Part shown: positions 1 to 6,566 of the stretch, piece by piece | Layout of the letters: the number at the start of each line of letters is the position of its first letter | Numbering within the stretch: the stretch's first letter is position 1 | Source of the DNA: an uncultured Eubacteriaceae bacterium | Lineage (GTDB): Bacteria > Bacillota > Clostridia > Eubacteriales > Anaerofustaceae | Assembly: GCA_947058225.1 (NCBI GenBank) | Contig: CAMSGF010000013.1 | Location: forward strand, 1-10,997 | Length of the DNA stretch: 10,997 nucleotides | Direction of reading: 5' to 3' | Made by a program: the position numbers and the translations under genes | The notes under the pieces: model-generated | The model's database searches: none | Seen by the model: only the letters and a program-made list of their open reading frames with translations | What the model was told of the DNA's origin: nothing

Positions 1-32
1 TTATGTCAACCATAAAATATTGTTTTTTACAT

Positions 33-515
33 TTAAAGTTCCAATTTCATATAAATCGACTCCTCCATCGGCGAATCATTATATTTTAAAATTTGTTTAA
101 ATCCATATTGTTCGTACACATAAATCGCACTTTTTAAAAATGGGAGGGTATCAAGCAATATATTTTTATACCCTATTTCTTTTGCATCTTTGATAATCTC
201 ATCTATCAAATAACTGCCAATACCTTTTTTTTGATATTCTTTTCTTACATATAACCGTTTCATCTCACAGTTATCTTCATCAATTTTTCTAAGAGCAATA
301 CATCCCGCCAAATTATTATCATAATAACATATGTATAATCTTCCCTTCGGAAGAGCATATTTCTTTGACAAATTTTTTAACTCATCATCATAATTTTGAA
401 TTTTAAGATATTTTTTAAATGACTTATCATTTTCAGTTAAAAGATTTACATATTCAGTAAATAATATCTTTATTTCATCTAAATGCTCATAACCATTTTT
501 AATAGAAATACACAT
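33..515 (-). CDS. GNAT family N-acetyltransferase
   Basis: This 160-residue protein is a single-domain GNAT acetyltransferase, a family that moves an acetyl group from acetyl-CoA to an amine on a small molecule or protein. The acetyl-CoA binding motif A is clear: strand residues MKRLYV at 85-90 lead into the pyrophosphate loop QKKGIG at 95-100 and the following helix. The C-terminal half (LDTLPFLKSAIYVYEQYGF, 121-139) has the usual motif-B layout with a Tyr/Gly-Phe ending. The ATG at 515 is preceded by a good ribosome binding site (GAAGGAAG) about 8 bases upstream. The gene starts 34 bases after the preceding flavin-barrel gene and is probably co-transcribed with it. The substrate cannot be deduced. 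The family call is firm; a specific role such as drug resistance is not supported. Confidence 0.88.
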   Translation of the reverse strand: MCISIKNGYEHLDEIKILFTEYVNLLTENDKSFKKYLKIQNYDDELKNLSKKYALPKGRLYICYYDNNLAGCIALRKIDEDNCEMKRLYVRKEYQKKGIGSYLIDEIIKDAKEIGYKNILLDTLPFLKSAIYVYEQYGFKQILKYNDSPMEESIYMKLEL

Positions 516-549
516 TATATCTTCTTCCTTCTGATTTTATAAAAGTTTT

Positions 550-966
550 TTATATATCAAAATCTTCTGATTTAAAATTCCTGTAATATCTTCCCTTTAT
601 CGCATTAAATTTCAAAATGCAATAATCTTCGTCCGTTACTCCCTTTGGATAATACATAACATAATCATCTTTCCAAAGCTCTTTTTTTATTTTCTCATCC
701 TCCAACACTTCCACCTCCCCTATCAGCATAACTCCCCTAAAAAAACGTCTGTCGCAAAAATACAAGCACGCCTTTTTATTTTGTTTATACTGCATAACCC
801 TCATTGACGAGGTGTTGGTATGAAAATAAAAAGTTTTTATTTCATCTCTTTTACAAGGTGAGAGCATAGCTTTGGTATTTGGATATCCCGCTTTATCAAC
901 TGATGATAGATATGCCACACTCTGCTTTTCTATTAAATTACTTATTGTCTTTTTTACATCTCTCAT
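550..966 (-). CDS. Pyridoxamine 5'-phosphate oxidase family (FMN-binding split-barrel) protein
   Basis: This 138-residue protein resembles the short PNPOx-like flavin-binding split-barrel proteins (general stress protein 26 type), which bind FMN or F420 and whose substrates are mostly unknown. Visible family features are the N-terminal helix followed by VAYLSSVD and GYPNTKAML, then FYFHTNTSSMRV, the CDRRFFRGVML strand and the C-terminal GRYYRNFKSEDF. It is shorter than true PdxH and should not be called a pyridoxine biosynthesis enzyme. The frame is open upstream from a TTG at 978, but I choose the ATG at 966: GGAG lies 7 bases before it, whereas the TTG overlaps that site. It is the first gene of a probable pair with the GNAT gene 34 bases downstream. 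No convincing promoter was found upstream; a TATAAT at about 1000 lacks a good -35. Confidence 0.85.
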   Translation of the reverse strand: MRDVKKTISNLIEKQSVAYLSSVDKAGYPNTKAMLSPCKRDEIKTFYFHTNTSSMRVMQYKQNKKACLYFCDRRFFRGVMLIGEVEVLEDEKIKKELWKDDYVMYYPKGVTDEDYCILKFNAIKGRYYRNFKSEDFDI

Positions 967-1078
967 ACATATCTCCAATTCAAATTAAATCGTTATTTTA
1001 ATTATAATATAAAATCAACTGTTTTTATATAAAATATTAGTAAATTCAGATATCTCTTTAAAAACTCTTATATATCAT

Positions 1079-1108
1079 TTACAAGCTTTTATCATCAAAA
1101 GCTTGTAA
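1079..1108. terminator. Perfect 12-bp hairpin, possible terminator of trpBA
   Basis: Bases 1079-1090 (TTACAAGCTTTT) and 1097-1108 are exact inverted repeats around a 6-base loop. The hairpin lies about 120 bases past the trpA stop, between trpA and the next minus-strand gene, where a transcript end would be expected. Neither strand has a strong T-run directly after the stem, so it is at best a weak intrinsic terminator, or an RNA-stabilising 3' structure. The hairpin itself is certain; the function is inferred. Confidence 0.4.
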
Positions 1109-1228
1109 TAATTTAACTCCTGCTTATATGAGAGTAAATCAAGGGTGTTTGAAATACAGGAATTTTATGTGTAAAAATAAAAAAAATTTATATTATATCC
1201 TTTCATCGTTTCCTATTATTTATAAACA

Positions 1229-2008
1229 TCAATTATAATCTTTAACTATATCCCCTAAATCTTTTATATACTTCTCAATATAAGGCAAACACTCTTCTTT
1301 ATATTTTTCAATAATTCCCACTATCGCACTACTTATTATCACTCCGTCAAAAAAAGACAATACTTCTTTTAAACGGTCCATAGATGAAATATCAAAATTC
1401 AATACACATGGAATATCACTGACATTTCTGACTTTTTTTAACATAAGTTCTATATCGGTCTTTATTTTATTAATTTCACTTCTTGCATCAAAAGTAGATA
1501 CACAGCATAAAAATCCCTCTGCCTCTTTTGCAATCATTTCAGTTCGCTCATTTGAAGATACAGAAACTGAAGATATAAGTGCTATATGAAATTTAGCACA
1601 TATATTAATGAGTTCATCTTTTTCTTCAAATGGTATATCAGAAACGATAATGCCCGATATTCCACATTCAACGCACCTTTTCATAAACCTGTCTTTCCCA
1701 TATGTATAAATTACATTGATATAAGTCATAAACACGAGAGGTATAAATATTTCATCTTTAATTTCTTTTATCGTATCGAATAATTTATCAACACTAAAAC
1801 CTGCTTTAAATGCTCTTTTATTTGCATTTTGTACGGTAATATCCTCTGCTATCGGGTCTGAAAAAGGAATACCTATCTCTATTAAATCAGCTCTGTTTTT
1901 CTGCATTGATAAAATGAGCTTTTTTGTCATTTCAAGGCTTGTATCTCCCGCTGTAATAAATGGTATAATCGCCTTTTTATCTTTAAACGCTTCTTCTATT
2001 TTATTCAT
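1229..2008 (-). CDS. trpA: Tryptophan synthase alpha chain, divergent active site
   Basis: This 259-residue TIM-barrel protein belongs to the TrpA family, which splits indole-3-glycerol phosphate to indole and passes the indole to TrpB. The N-terminus (IIPFITAGD, 14-22), [10 protein letters not shown] (43-52) and SDIPFEE (123-129) identify the family. The general-base glutamate (E44, Salmonella E49) and D124 (D130) are kept. Several key positions are not. The D60 equivalent is Glu (E55). The loop-6 segment carrying Thr183 is missing, with STFDARSEI joined directly to the strand at 171-179. The glycines that hold the substrate phosphate are replaced: PCVLNFDIS at 200-208 where PxxxGFGIS is usual, and GVIISSAIV at 222-230 where GVIVGSAIV is usual. 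The start is the ATG at 2008, preceded by AAAGGAG; it overlaps the trpB stop by 8 bases, which suggests translational coupling. The family is certain; full lyase activity is doubtful. It may mainly serve as the TrpB activator. Confidence 0.9.
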   Translation of the reverse strand: MNKIEEAFKDKKAIIPFITAGDTSLEMTKKLILSMQKNRADLIEIGIPFSDPIAEDITVQNANKRAFKAGFSVDKLFDTIKEIKDEIFIPLVFMTYINVIYTYGKDRFMKRCVECGISGIIVSDIPFEEKDELINICAKFHIALISSVSVSSNERTEMIAKEAEGFLCCVSTFDARSEINKIKTDIELMLKKVRNVSDIPCVLNFDISSMDRLKEVLSFFDGVIISSAIVGIIEKYKEECLPYIEKYIKDLGDIVKDYN

Positions 2009-3188
2009 AAATATCAACTCCTTTGTACCTTGCGATAGCCGCAACATCTTTATCCCCTCTCCCTGAAATATTGATAACTATTATTTGGTCTTTTTTCATC
2101 GTTGGTGCAATTTTCATAGCATAAGCAACTGCATGAGCACTTTCTATCGCAGGAATAATTCCCTCTTTCCTTGAAAGGTATTCAAAAGCATTGACAGCCT
2201 CATCGTCTGTAATCGGAACATATTCCGCTCTTTTTTCTTCAAATAACATCACATGTTCAGGTCCGATACCCGGATAATCAAGCCCTGCGGAAATTGAATA
2301 TACAGGTGATATCTGGCCGTCTTGATTTTGACAAAAAAGTGACTTCATTCCATGAAAAATTCCGGTTTTCCCATTTGCAACGGTAGCGGCACTTTTATCT
2401 GTGTCCACACCATATCCTGCCGCCTCACAACCTATAAGTCTGACACTTTTATCTTTAATAAATTCATAAAATGCTCCCATTGCATTACTCCCACCGCCAA
2501 CACAGGCTATCACTGCATCGGGAAGTTTCCCCTCCCTTTCAAAAAGCTGCTCTTTTATCTCTTTTCCTATAATCTTTTGAAAATCTCTTACAAGTGTTGG
2601 AAACGGATGAGGTCCCATAACAGAGCCGAGCACATACAATGTATCATCCATTCTCTTCGCCCATTCCCTCATAGTTTCATTGACCGCATCTTTTAGAGTC
2701 ATAGTGCCTGAAGTAACAGTATGAACTTTAGCCCCAAGTAATTCCATACGAAATACATTTAGTGCCTGTCTTATAGTATCTTCCTTTCCCATAAATATCT
2801 CACATTCCATATCCATTAAAGCCGCCGCCGTTGCAGTTGCAACGCCATGCTGCCCTGCACCTGTTTCTGCTATGACACGTTTCTTTCCCATCTTTTTTGC
2901 AAGGAGAACCTGCCCCAAGACATTGTTTATCTTATGTGAACCTGTATGGTTTAAATCTTCCCTTTTTAAATATATCTTTGCCCCGCCTAAATCTTCTGAC
3001 ATCTTTTTTGCTTCATATAGTAATGACGGCCTTCCTGCATAATTTTTCAATAAATCTTCCAATTCTAATTTGAATTCAGGGTCATCTTTGTACTTTTCAT
3101 AAGCCTTTTCCACCTCAAGCACTGCACTCATCAACACTTCAGGAACATATTGACCACCGTATTTTCCAAATCTTCCTTTACTTTTCAT
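2001..3188 (-). CDS. trpB: Tryptophan synthase beta chain
   Basis: This 395-residue PLP enzyme joins indole to L-serine to make L-tryptophan in the alpha2-beta2 complex. All expected features are present: N-terminal [13 protein letters not shown], the PLP lysine K86 in HTGSHKINN (81-89), the catalytic glutamate E108 in AETGAGQHG, the phosphate-binding GGGSNA (231-236), the [12 protein letters not shown] segment and the PLP-pyridine serine S375 in SGRGDKD. Length is normal for a TrpB1-type subunit. I start at the ATG at 3188 because AGAAAGGA lies about 9 bases upstream. An in-frame TTG seven codons earlier would sit on top of that site. It is the first gene of the T-box-controlled trpBA unit and overlaps trpA by 8 bases. 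It looks fully functional, in contrast to its partner. Confidence 0.97.
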   Translation of the reverse strand: MKSKGRFGKYGGQYVPEVLMSAVLEVEKAYEKYKDDPEFKLELEDLLKNYAGRPSLLYEAKKMSEDLGGAKIYLKREDLNHTGSHKINNVLGQVLLAKKMGKKRVIAETGAGQHGVATATAAALMDMECEIFMGKEDTIRQALNVFRMELLGAKVHTVTSGTMTLKDAVNETMREWAKRMDDTLYVLGSVMGPHPFPTLVRDFQKIIGKEIKEQLFEREGKLPDAVIACVGGGSNAMGAFYEFIKDKSVRLIGCEAAGYGVDTDKSAATVANGKTGIFHGMKSLFCQNQDGQISPVYSISAGLDYPGIGPEHVMLFEEKRAEYVPITDDEAVNAFEYLSRKEGIIPAIESAHAVAYAMKIAPTMKKDQIIVINISGRGDKDVAAIARYKGVDIYE

Positions 3189-3560
3189 ATTGTATAATCC
3201 TTTCTGCAAATTGTTTTAATTTTCATATATATTTGTTATTTCAATATTTATTTTTAAATTTTTTGTATACTTTTCTGATTGTAAATTTTAAAAAATATAT
3301 AAATTGATTATTAAGATTTATATTTTAAATACAAATAATAATAAATTTAATCTCTAAACTTTTTATTATAAAGTTTTAAATAATTTAAAATAAAGTTTAA
3401 TTATATGTTTTTTAATTTAATATTTTTCATTTTATTTCATAACACGCCATTCAACTTTTATAAATGCCAAATATATTTAGAATAATAATACTTTCCATTT
3501 AATAAATTTTTTATTATTTTTATAAAAATACCCATATTAAAATCTCCACGACATTTTGCC
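3189..3560 (-). other. Long, extremely AT-rich untranslated leader of trpB
   Basis: About 370 bases separate the T-box terminator from the trpB start. This stretch is far more AT-rich than the flanking genes and consists largely of A/T runs. Apart from a 25-codon reading frame with a good ribosome binding site (3458-3535), I see no gene, no convincing second promoter and no GC-containing hairpin. Readthrough of the T-box terminator would have to transcribe all of it before reaching trpB. It could be a decayed remnant of lost upstream genes or simply a long leader; nothing here distinguishes the two. Confidence 0.5.
3458..3535 (-). CDS. Possible 25-residue small ORF in trp leader
   Basis: An ATG at 3535 opens 25 codons ending in TAA at 3458. 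GGAG sits 8 bases before the ATG, as good a site as those of neighbouring real genes. The product starts MGIFIKIIKNLLNGKYYY and ends SKYIWHL: basic, hydrophobic, with a single Trp codon near the end. It lies directly after the T-box terminator, so it would be made only when tryptophanyl-tRNA is uncharged. It could be a leader peptide, a small membrane-associated protein, the start of a decayed gene, or chance in AT-rich DNA. I do not recognise it from any family. Confidence 0.3.
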   Translation of the reverse strand: MGIFIKIIKNLLNGKYYYSKYIWHL

Positions 3561-3566
3561 TTAAAA

Positions 3567-3602
3567 TAAAAAAACTTCTATCCCGAAATAAAGGGACAAA
3601 AG
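3567..3602 (-). terminator. Regulated intrinsic terminator of the trp T-box
   Basis: On the minus strand CTTTTGTCCC (3602-3593) pairs along its whole length with GGGATAGAAG (3584-3575), with two G-U wobbles and an 8-base loop, followed by seven Ts. The CCC of the 5' arm can instead pair with the GGG of the T-box sequence, giving the standard terminator/antiterminator choice. Confidence 0.93.
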
Positions 3603-3848
3603 CATTGTAATTCTTCTGCGGTACCACCCAATTTGTAAAAACTTACCACTCATATTATGTACTATCATACATATCTCCTTGATAACGGGCGAGAATCCCG
3701 TTGACGTCTACTTTTCCATACAAAATAGAATTTCAAGCCACCCTCACAAGTCCATTCAACAAAAAATTTTGTGTTATACTTCCACCAACCGATAACTCTC
3801 TGAAACAAATTTTTTTATCTACTTCTCTTGCTCACTGGTTTATTATTT
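3568..3848 (-). promoter_or_regulatory. T-box riboswitch, tryptophan-specific (UGG specifier)
   Basis: The RNA read on the minus strand contains the T-box parts in order. Stem I has the AGAGAG and GGTTGGTGGAAG distal motifs (about 3800-3779). The specifier loop GAATGGA carries UGG, the Trp codon, at 3754-3752, followed by the usual purine. A 6-bp stem III, AACGGG/CCCGTT, occupies 3702-3684 and is followed by ATC. The T-box sequence GGGTGGTACCGC is at 3629-3618. A terminator follows at 3602-3568. Uncharged tRNA-Trp is expected to pair with UGG and with the UGGU bulge and so favour the antiterminator, switching on trpBA when tryptophan is scarce. The fourth bulge base U could pair with an A, or wobble with a G, at the tRNA discriminator position. 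Specifier and downstream genes agree, which makes the call strong. Confidence 0.95.
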
Positions 3849-3854
3849 ATTTTT

Positions 3855-3882
3855 ATTATATACCTTTTTATATATTTGTCAA
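3855..3882 (-). promoter_or_regulatory. Promoter of the trpBA T-box transcript
   Basis: A perfect TTGACA (3882-3877) and a perfect TATAAT (3860-3855) are separated by 16 bases. Transcription should start near 3848, a few bases before T-box stem I. The promoter lies 54 bases after the stop of the acyltransferase gene, so trpBA is an independent transcription unit, though readthrough from upstream would also enter the T-box. Confidence 0.88.
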
Positions 3883-3935
3883 TACAAATCATATATTCTC
3901 TAATTTAACGCTATATTAATTCAATTAATAGAGTT

Positions 3936-4670
3936 TTACAAAAATATGCTTAATATAGCATACAAAACGGGCTGATGCAGCATATAGATACCAAAGGAAT
4001 ATTGACCGAAGAATTCTATAGGCTTTAATTTACTAAACTTTAAATGGTGCATCAGTTCTCTCTTTTTCAAAATATGATGTAAAAAATATCCCGCTAAATA
4101 TAAGAAAAACCATGGAAAAATTGAAAAATAATCAGTTGAATAAAAACTTTTCATCGGAAATCCAAAATACGCAGTAAGCAGATTGGAATACAAAAACTTT
4201 GGCATTTTAAATAATATAAAACTGCCAAATCCCAAATACCCATAATTAATATTTTTAGCAAAGATAAATAAAAAAATACTTATAATAAAACCAAATAATA
4301 GATTACAACGCTTTAACAAAGGCTCTAATATTATCATTATAAGCATACAGGAACCGATTAATGTTAGAACCCCGAATAAGACAGGATTTTTAGGCATTAT
4401 AATCATCGTTACGATTGAAATTAATGCTCCTCCAAAAAATACATAAAGACCTCTTTTAAAATTATTCTTTCCAAAAGCATAACAAAACCCGGACAGAAAA
4501 ATAAACGTGCAGCATATAGCCTGTTGCCAAATATACGAAACACCCGAATGATACCATTTTAAATCAATATTAAATAAATATACAAAATCCCATATAGCAT
4601 GATAAAAAATCATATTTAAAAGAGCTATACCACGAATTCCATCTATGGCAGAGTATCTTTCTCTATTCAT
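3936..4670 (-). CDS. Multi-pass membrane acyltransferase, DUF1624/HGSNAT-like
   Basis: This 244-residue, very hydrophobic protein resembles the bacterial DUF1624 (heparan-alpha-glucosaminide N-acetyltransferase catalytic domain) family, related to the acyltransferase-3 superfamily. Typical features are the N-terminal RYSAIDGIRGIALLNMIFYH (6-24), a conserved His/Asp pair (H24, D28) inside YHAIWDF, and the C-terminal FGQYSFGIYMLHQPVLYAI with H232. Roughly seven membrane segments can be recognised, including 17-35, 52-68, 76-92, 97-117, 124-140, 183-202 and 224-243. Family members move acyl groups across the membrane onto sugars or cell-surface polymers; the substrate here is unknown. Two in-frame ATGs exist. 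I choose 4670 because GGGGGA lies 4 bases upstream of it, while the ATG at 4688 has no such site. It appears to be a single-gene unit with a promoter near 4800. Confidence 0.83.
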   Translation of the reverse strand: MNRERYSAIDGIRGIALLNMIFYHAIWDFVYLFNIDLKWYHSGVSYIWQQAICCTFIFLSGFCYAFGKNNFKRGLYVFFGGALISIVTMIIMPKNPVLFGVLTLIGSCMLIMIILEPLLKRCNLLFGFIISIFLFIFAKNINYGYLGFGSFILFKMPKFLYSNLLTAYFGFPMKSFYSTDYFSIFPWFFLYLAGYFLHHILKKRELMHHLKFSKLKPIEFFGQYSFGIYMLHQPVLYAILSIFL

Positions 4671-4780
4671 AAAATCCCCCAATAACATTTATAAATAGTA
4701 AAACAAGTTCGTTTCTAAATATGATATTACCTTTAGGCATCAATAATTATCTTGAATAATACTTCTGTTAACTATTACTT

Positions 4781-4811
4781 AATATACTATATATTTTCTG
4801 TCATTTGTCAA
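4781..4811 (-). promoter_or_regulatory. Probable promoter of the membrane acyltransferase gene
   Basis: A perfect TTGACA (4811-4806) is followed after a rather long 19-base spacer by TATATT (4786-4781). The position, about 110 bases before the ATG at 4670 and downstream of the previous gene's terminator, fits. The long spacer makes it moderate at best. The remainder of the 304-base gap holds only AT-rich leader and the terminator at 4921-4953. Confidence 0.55.
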
Positions 4812-4920
4812 GATAAATTCAAGTAATAAAATTTTTATTATACTATTTGATTTTATCATTTATATTTATATAATATTTTTTGAATAATCAGTTTATTAAA
4901 TTGAAATAGTTAATTTGTTA

Positions 4921-4953
4921 TTAAAAAAGCCCTCAAACGATGTCGAGAGCTTT
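4921..4953 (-). terminator. Intrinsic terminator after the secreted-protein gene
   Basis: AAAGCTCTC (4953-4945) pairs with GAGGGCTTT (4934-4926), a 9-bp stem with one G-U pair and a 10-base loop, running into six Ts. It begins 21 bases after the stop codon at 4975, a typical distance. Confidence 0.92.
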
Positions 4954-4974
4954 ATAATCTACTATTTATTATTA

Positions 4975-5748
4975 CTATTTAACTTTTCCACTTCTTACAG
5001 GAGCTGTAAATCCACTTCTGATAGTTCCCCTACCCGCATTTCTTACAGTTCTGACTTTATAATAATATCTCTTTTTCTTCTTTACCTTTTTATCTACATA
5101 TTTAGCACTCTTTGTAGTTTTAATTTTCTTATAACCTTTAGTCTTCTTTGTAGAACGATAAATTTCATAACTCGTTCCACCTTGTGCTTTCCTAAATGTA
5201 ACAGTAACTTTCTTCTTTCCTGCTTTTGCTTTTAACCTTGTAGGTTTCTTTAAAGCTATTACAGCATACATATTTGCACATTGTTGTGATGGAGATTCTT
5301 CTGCAAATGGGTCATCTAATACGATTGAATAAAAACCAAAATAATAACCAGGTTTCATATCTTTTGTACTAAAAGATTTTACATATGAAAATGTTTCTTT
5401 TGCAGTTATATCTTCAACAAACAATTCTTTCGTAATTTCTTTTCCATTTGCATTTCTATAGTCTAAAACTGTTCCAAACACTTGTTGATTTCCATTATTA
5501 AAATAACAGTTTGTTCCGTGAGTTTTATACTTTACAACCTCACCTTTATAAAATATTGTTTTATTTTTTGGATAATCAATTTGCACATAAGAATTAGGCA
5601 TTTCTTCATTTGCTGCAATACCGGAAACTTTATTAACTAATGCACCGGATGCTTTTTTCTCAAAGTTATCTTCTGCCAAGACACCAACCGGAATCACACC
5701 TAAAACGAACAATACACTCATTAAACCACATAATATTCTTTTCTTCAT
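4975..5748 (-). CDS. Secreted protein with C-terminal fibronectin-III-like domain
   Basis: This 257-residue protein has a clear Sec signal peptide: MKKR, a hydrophobic core to about residue 22 and a likely cut after VLA at 25. Residues 52-168 form an unrecognised region rich in beta-type sequence, with C81, C157 and many aromatic residues. Residues 169-250 match the lysine-rich fibronectin-III-like module common in secreted clostridial proteins: KKVTVTFRKAQGGTSYEIYR, then YKKIKTTKSAKYVDKK, then RYYYKVRTV. No sortase motif, choline-binding repeat or transmembrane anchor is present, so it is probably released or held to the wall by its basic C-terminus. The start is the ATG at 5748, with GAGAGGA 9 bases upstream. 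The frame is open further upstream but there runs into the promoter. It has its own promoter and terminator, so it is monocistronic. Function is unknown; adhesion or polymer binding is only a guess. Confidence 0.85.
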   Translation of the reverse strand: MKKRILCGLMSVLFVLGVIPVGVLAEDNFEKKASGALVNKVSGIAANEEMPNSYVQIDYPKNKTIFYKGEVVKYKTHGTNCYFNNGNQQVFGTVLDYRNANGKEITKELFVEDITAKETFSYVKSFSTKDMKPGYYFGFYSIVLDDPFAEESPSQQCANMYAVIALKKPTRLKAKAGKKKVTVTFRKAQGGTSYEIYRSTKKTKGYKKIKTTKSAKYVDKKVKKKKRYYYKVRTVRNAGRGTIRSGFTAPVRSGKVK

Positions 5749-5776
5749 AGTCAAATTCCTCTCTTCATTTTTTATT

Positions 5777-5805
5777 ATTATATCACAATTTATAATCGGT
5801 TTCAA
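5777..5805 (-). promoter_or_regulatory. Promoter of the secreted-protein gene
   Basis: TTGAAA (5805-5800) and a perfect TATAAT (5782-5777) are separated by 17 bases. Transcription should begin near 5770, giving a leader of only about 20 bases before the ATG at 5748. This placement also rules out the longer reading frame that extends upstream of that ATG. Confidence 0.85.
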
Positions 5806-5946
5806 TATTATAATATTATTTATTACATAATATATGAATGTTTTTTGTTATAAATATATATTTAAGTTGCATTTAAGCTTTGTTTTATCATTAATTTGTT
5901 TTAGTTTTATTATTTAATATTAAGTGAATATGGGAAAAATGTATAC

Positions 5947-6075
5947 GGGAGGGGCGGCGGGTGAAGTGCTATGCACTTCACTGACAGGCGAATAAAATTC
6001 GCCTGAACTTTTAAATGAGGTGATTTTGAAAATAAATTTTCAAAATCACCTCATTTAAAAGCCGCCGCCCCTCCC
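5947..6075. repeat. 129-bp palindromic cloverleaf element with GC-rich outer stem
   Basis: GGGAGGGGCGGCGG (5947-5960) is the exact reverse complement of 6062-6075. Inside lie three further perfect hairpins. The first is a 9-bp stem with a 3-base loop (5961-5981, GTGAAGTGC). The second is a 9-bp stem with a 3-base loop (5985-6005, CAGGCGAAT). The third is a 25-bp stem with a 2-base loop (6009-6060). Linkers are 0, 3, 3 and 1 bases, so either strand can fold into a compact four-way junction with no mismatch in any stem. The outer stem is nearly pure GC inside very AT-rich DNA. The element sits 41 bases after the last gene of the pncB operon and about 140 bases before the next promoter, and could also end transcription. 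No flanking target-site duplication or transposase is visible. It is probably a small dispersed mobile element (MITE/REP-like) or a structured RNA. The structure is certain; the class is unknown. Confidence 0.85.
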
Positions 6076-6116
6076 AAACACACTGAAAAAATATCTTAAC
6101 ATTTATTCCACTACCA

Positions 6117-6548
6117 TTAAATTCCGTATTCCCTCATAAGCTCTTCAAAAATCTCTCCTGCCCTAAGCTGCACAACCTTGCATCCAAGAATATCATCCCT
6201 GTGATTTTTTCTGACATGGGAACAGTCAATACTCCCAAATTCCTCAGTAAACTTTTTTATCCACTTTCTCGTGACTTCTTTCATAAGAGCATTATCATTT
6301 GGCAGCTCTTTTGCAAACAATAACCCAATAGCCGCAACAGGCCCTGCAACGCACCCGCAGGTCTTGCCTGAGTGCATCCCAAACCCATAAGGCATAACAC
6401 ATTTTAACACGTCCCTACTCACATCAATATCATACTTATTTATTATAGCTTCAAGTGTTGTTTCACCACAGTCTTTGTGATATAATCTTCTCTCTTCTTT
6501 TGGATATTCTTCTTCTTTATCAAAAATTTTTTGTATTTCTTCTCTCAT
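6117..6548 (-). CDS. C_GCAxxG_C_C family (redox) protein
   Basis: This 143-residue protein matches the C_GCAxxG_C_C family of small cysteine-rich proteins of anaerobes, thought to be redox-active and sometimes found with electron-transfer proteins. The pattern is visible: C27 in DCGETTLEAI, then MPYGFGMHSGKTCGCVAG (52-69) with C64 and C66, C109 in SIDCSHVR and C123 in LGCKVVQLRAGEI. The central motif reads GCVAG rather than GCAxxG, a mild variant. C50 is an extra cysteine. No signal peptide is present, so it is cytoplasmic. The ATG at 6548 has only a weak purine-rich site (AAGAAGAAG) and begins 18 bases after the argS stop, so it is probably the last gene of the pncB-ddl-argS transcript. No precise reaction is known for the family. 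Confidence 0.87.
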   Translation of the reverse strand: MREEIQKIFDKEEEYPKEERRLYHKDCGETTLEAIINKYDIDVSRDVLKCVMPYGFGMHSGKTCGCVAGPVAAIGLLFAKELPNDNALMKEVTRKWIKKFTEEFGSIDCSHVRKNHRDDILGCKVVQLRAGEIFEELMREYGI

Positions 6549-6566
6549 AATTCTTCTTCTTTGTAT

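Noticed and set aside
4..9. TTGACA on the minus strand at the window edge
   Set aside because: Could be a -35 box for a gene outside the window, but no -10 can be seen before the sequence ends.
967..978. TTG start upstream of the flavin-barrel gene
   Set aside because: The TTG overlaps the GGAG site that serves the ATG at 966.
1586..1783. Open frame on the plus strand inside trpA
   Set aside because: It lies antisense to a well-supported gene, has no ribosome site and no recognisable protein features.
2009..2047. Upstream in-frame extension of trpA into trpB
   Set aside because: The ATG at 2008 has a good AAAGGAG site and gives the normal family N-terminus.
2352..2696. Open frame on the plus strand inside trpB
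   Set aside because: Antisense shadow of the highly conserved trpB sequence.
3189..3209. TTG start seven codons upstream of trpB
   Set aside because: The extra codons contain the AGAAAGGA ribosome site of the ATG at 3188, and TrpB homologues begin at that ATG.
3701..3919. 72-codon plus-strand frame across the T-box leader
   Set aside because: It is the complement of the T-box stem I and its promoter, and the composition is that of AT-rich noncoding DNA.
3915..3935. AT-only palindrome after the acyltransferase stop as a terminator
   Set aside because: The stem is all A/T with a 1-base centre and no T-run follows, so it would not be a stable terminator.
4915..5235. 106-codon plus-strand frame
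   Set aside because: It runs antisense to the FN3-like domain and its terminator; serine/phenylalanine richness is the mirror of lysine-rich codons.
5818..5877. Short minus-strand frame (about 18 codons) between the cloverleaf element and the secreted-protein promoter
   Set aside because: No ribosome site and composition typical of AT-rich spacer.
5947..6075. CRISPR repeat or insertion-sequence end
   Set aside because: There are no regularly spaced direct repeats and no transposase or target duplication; the structure is nested inverted repeats only.
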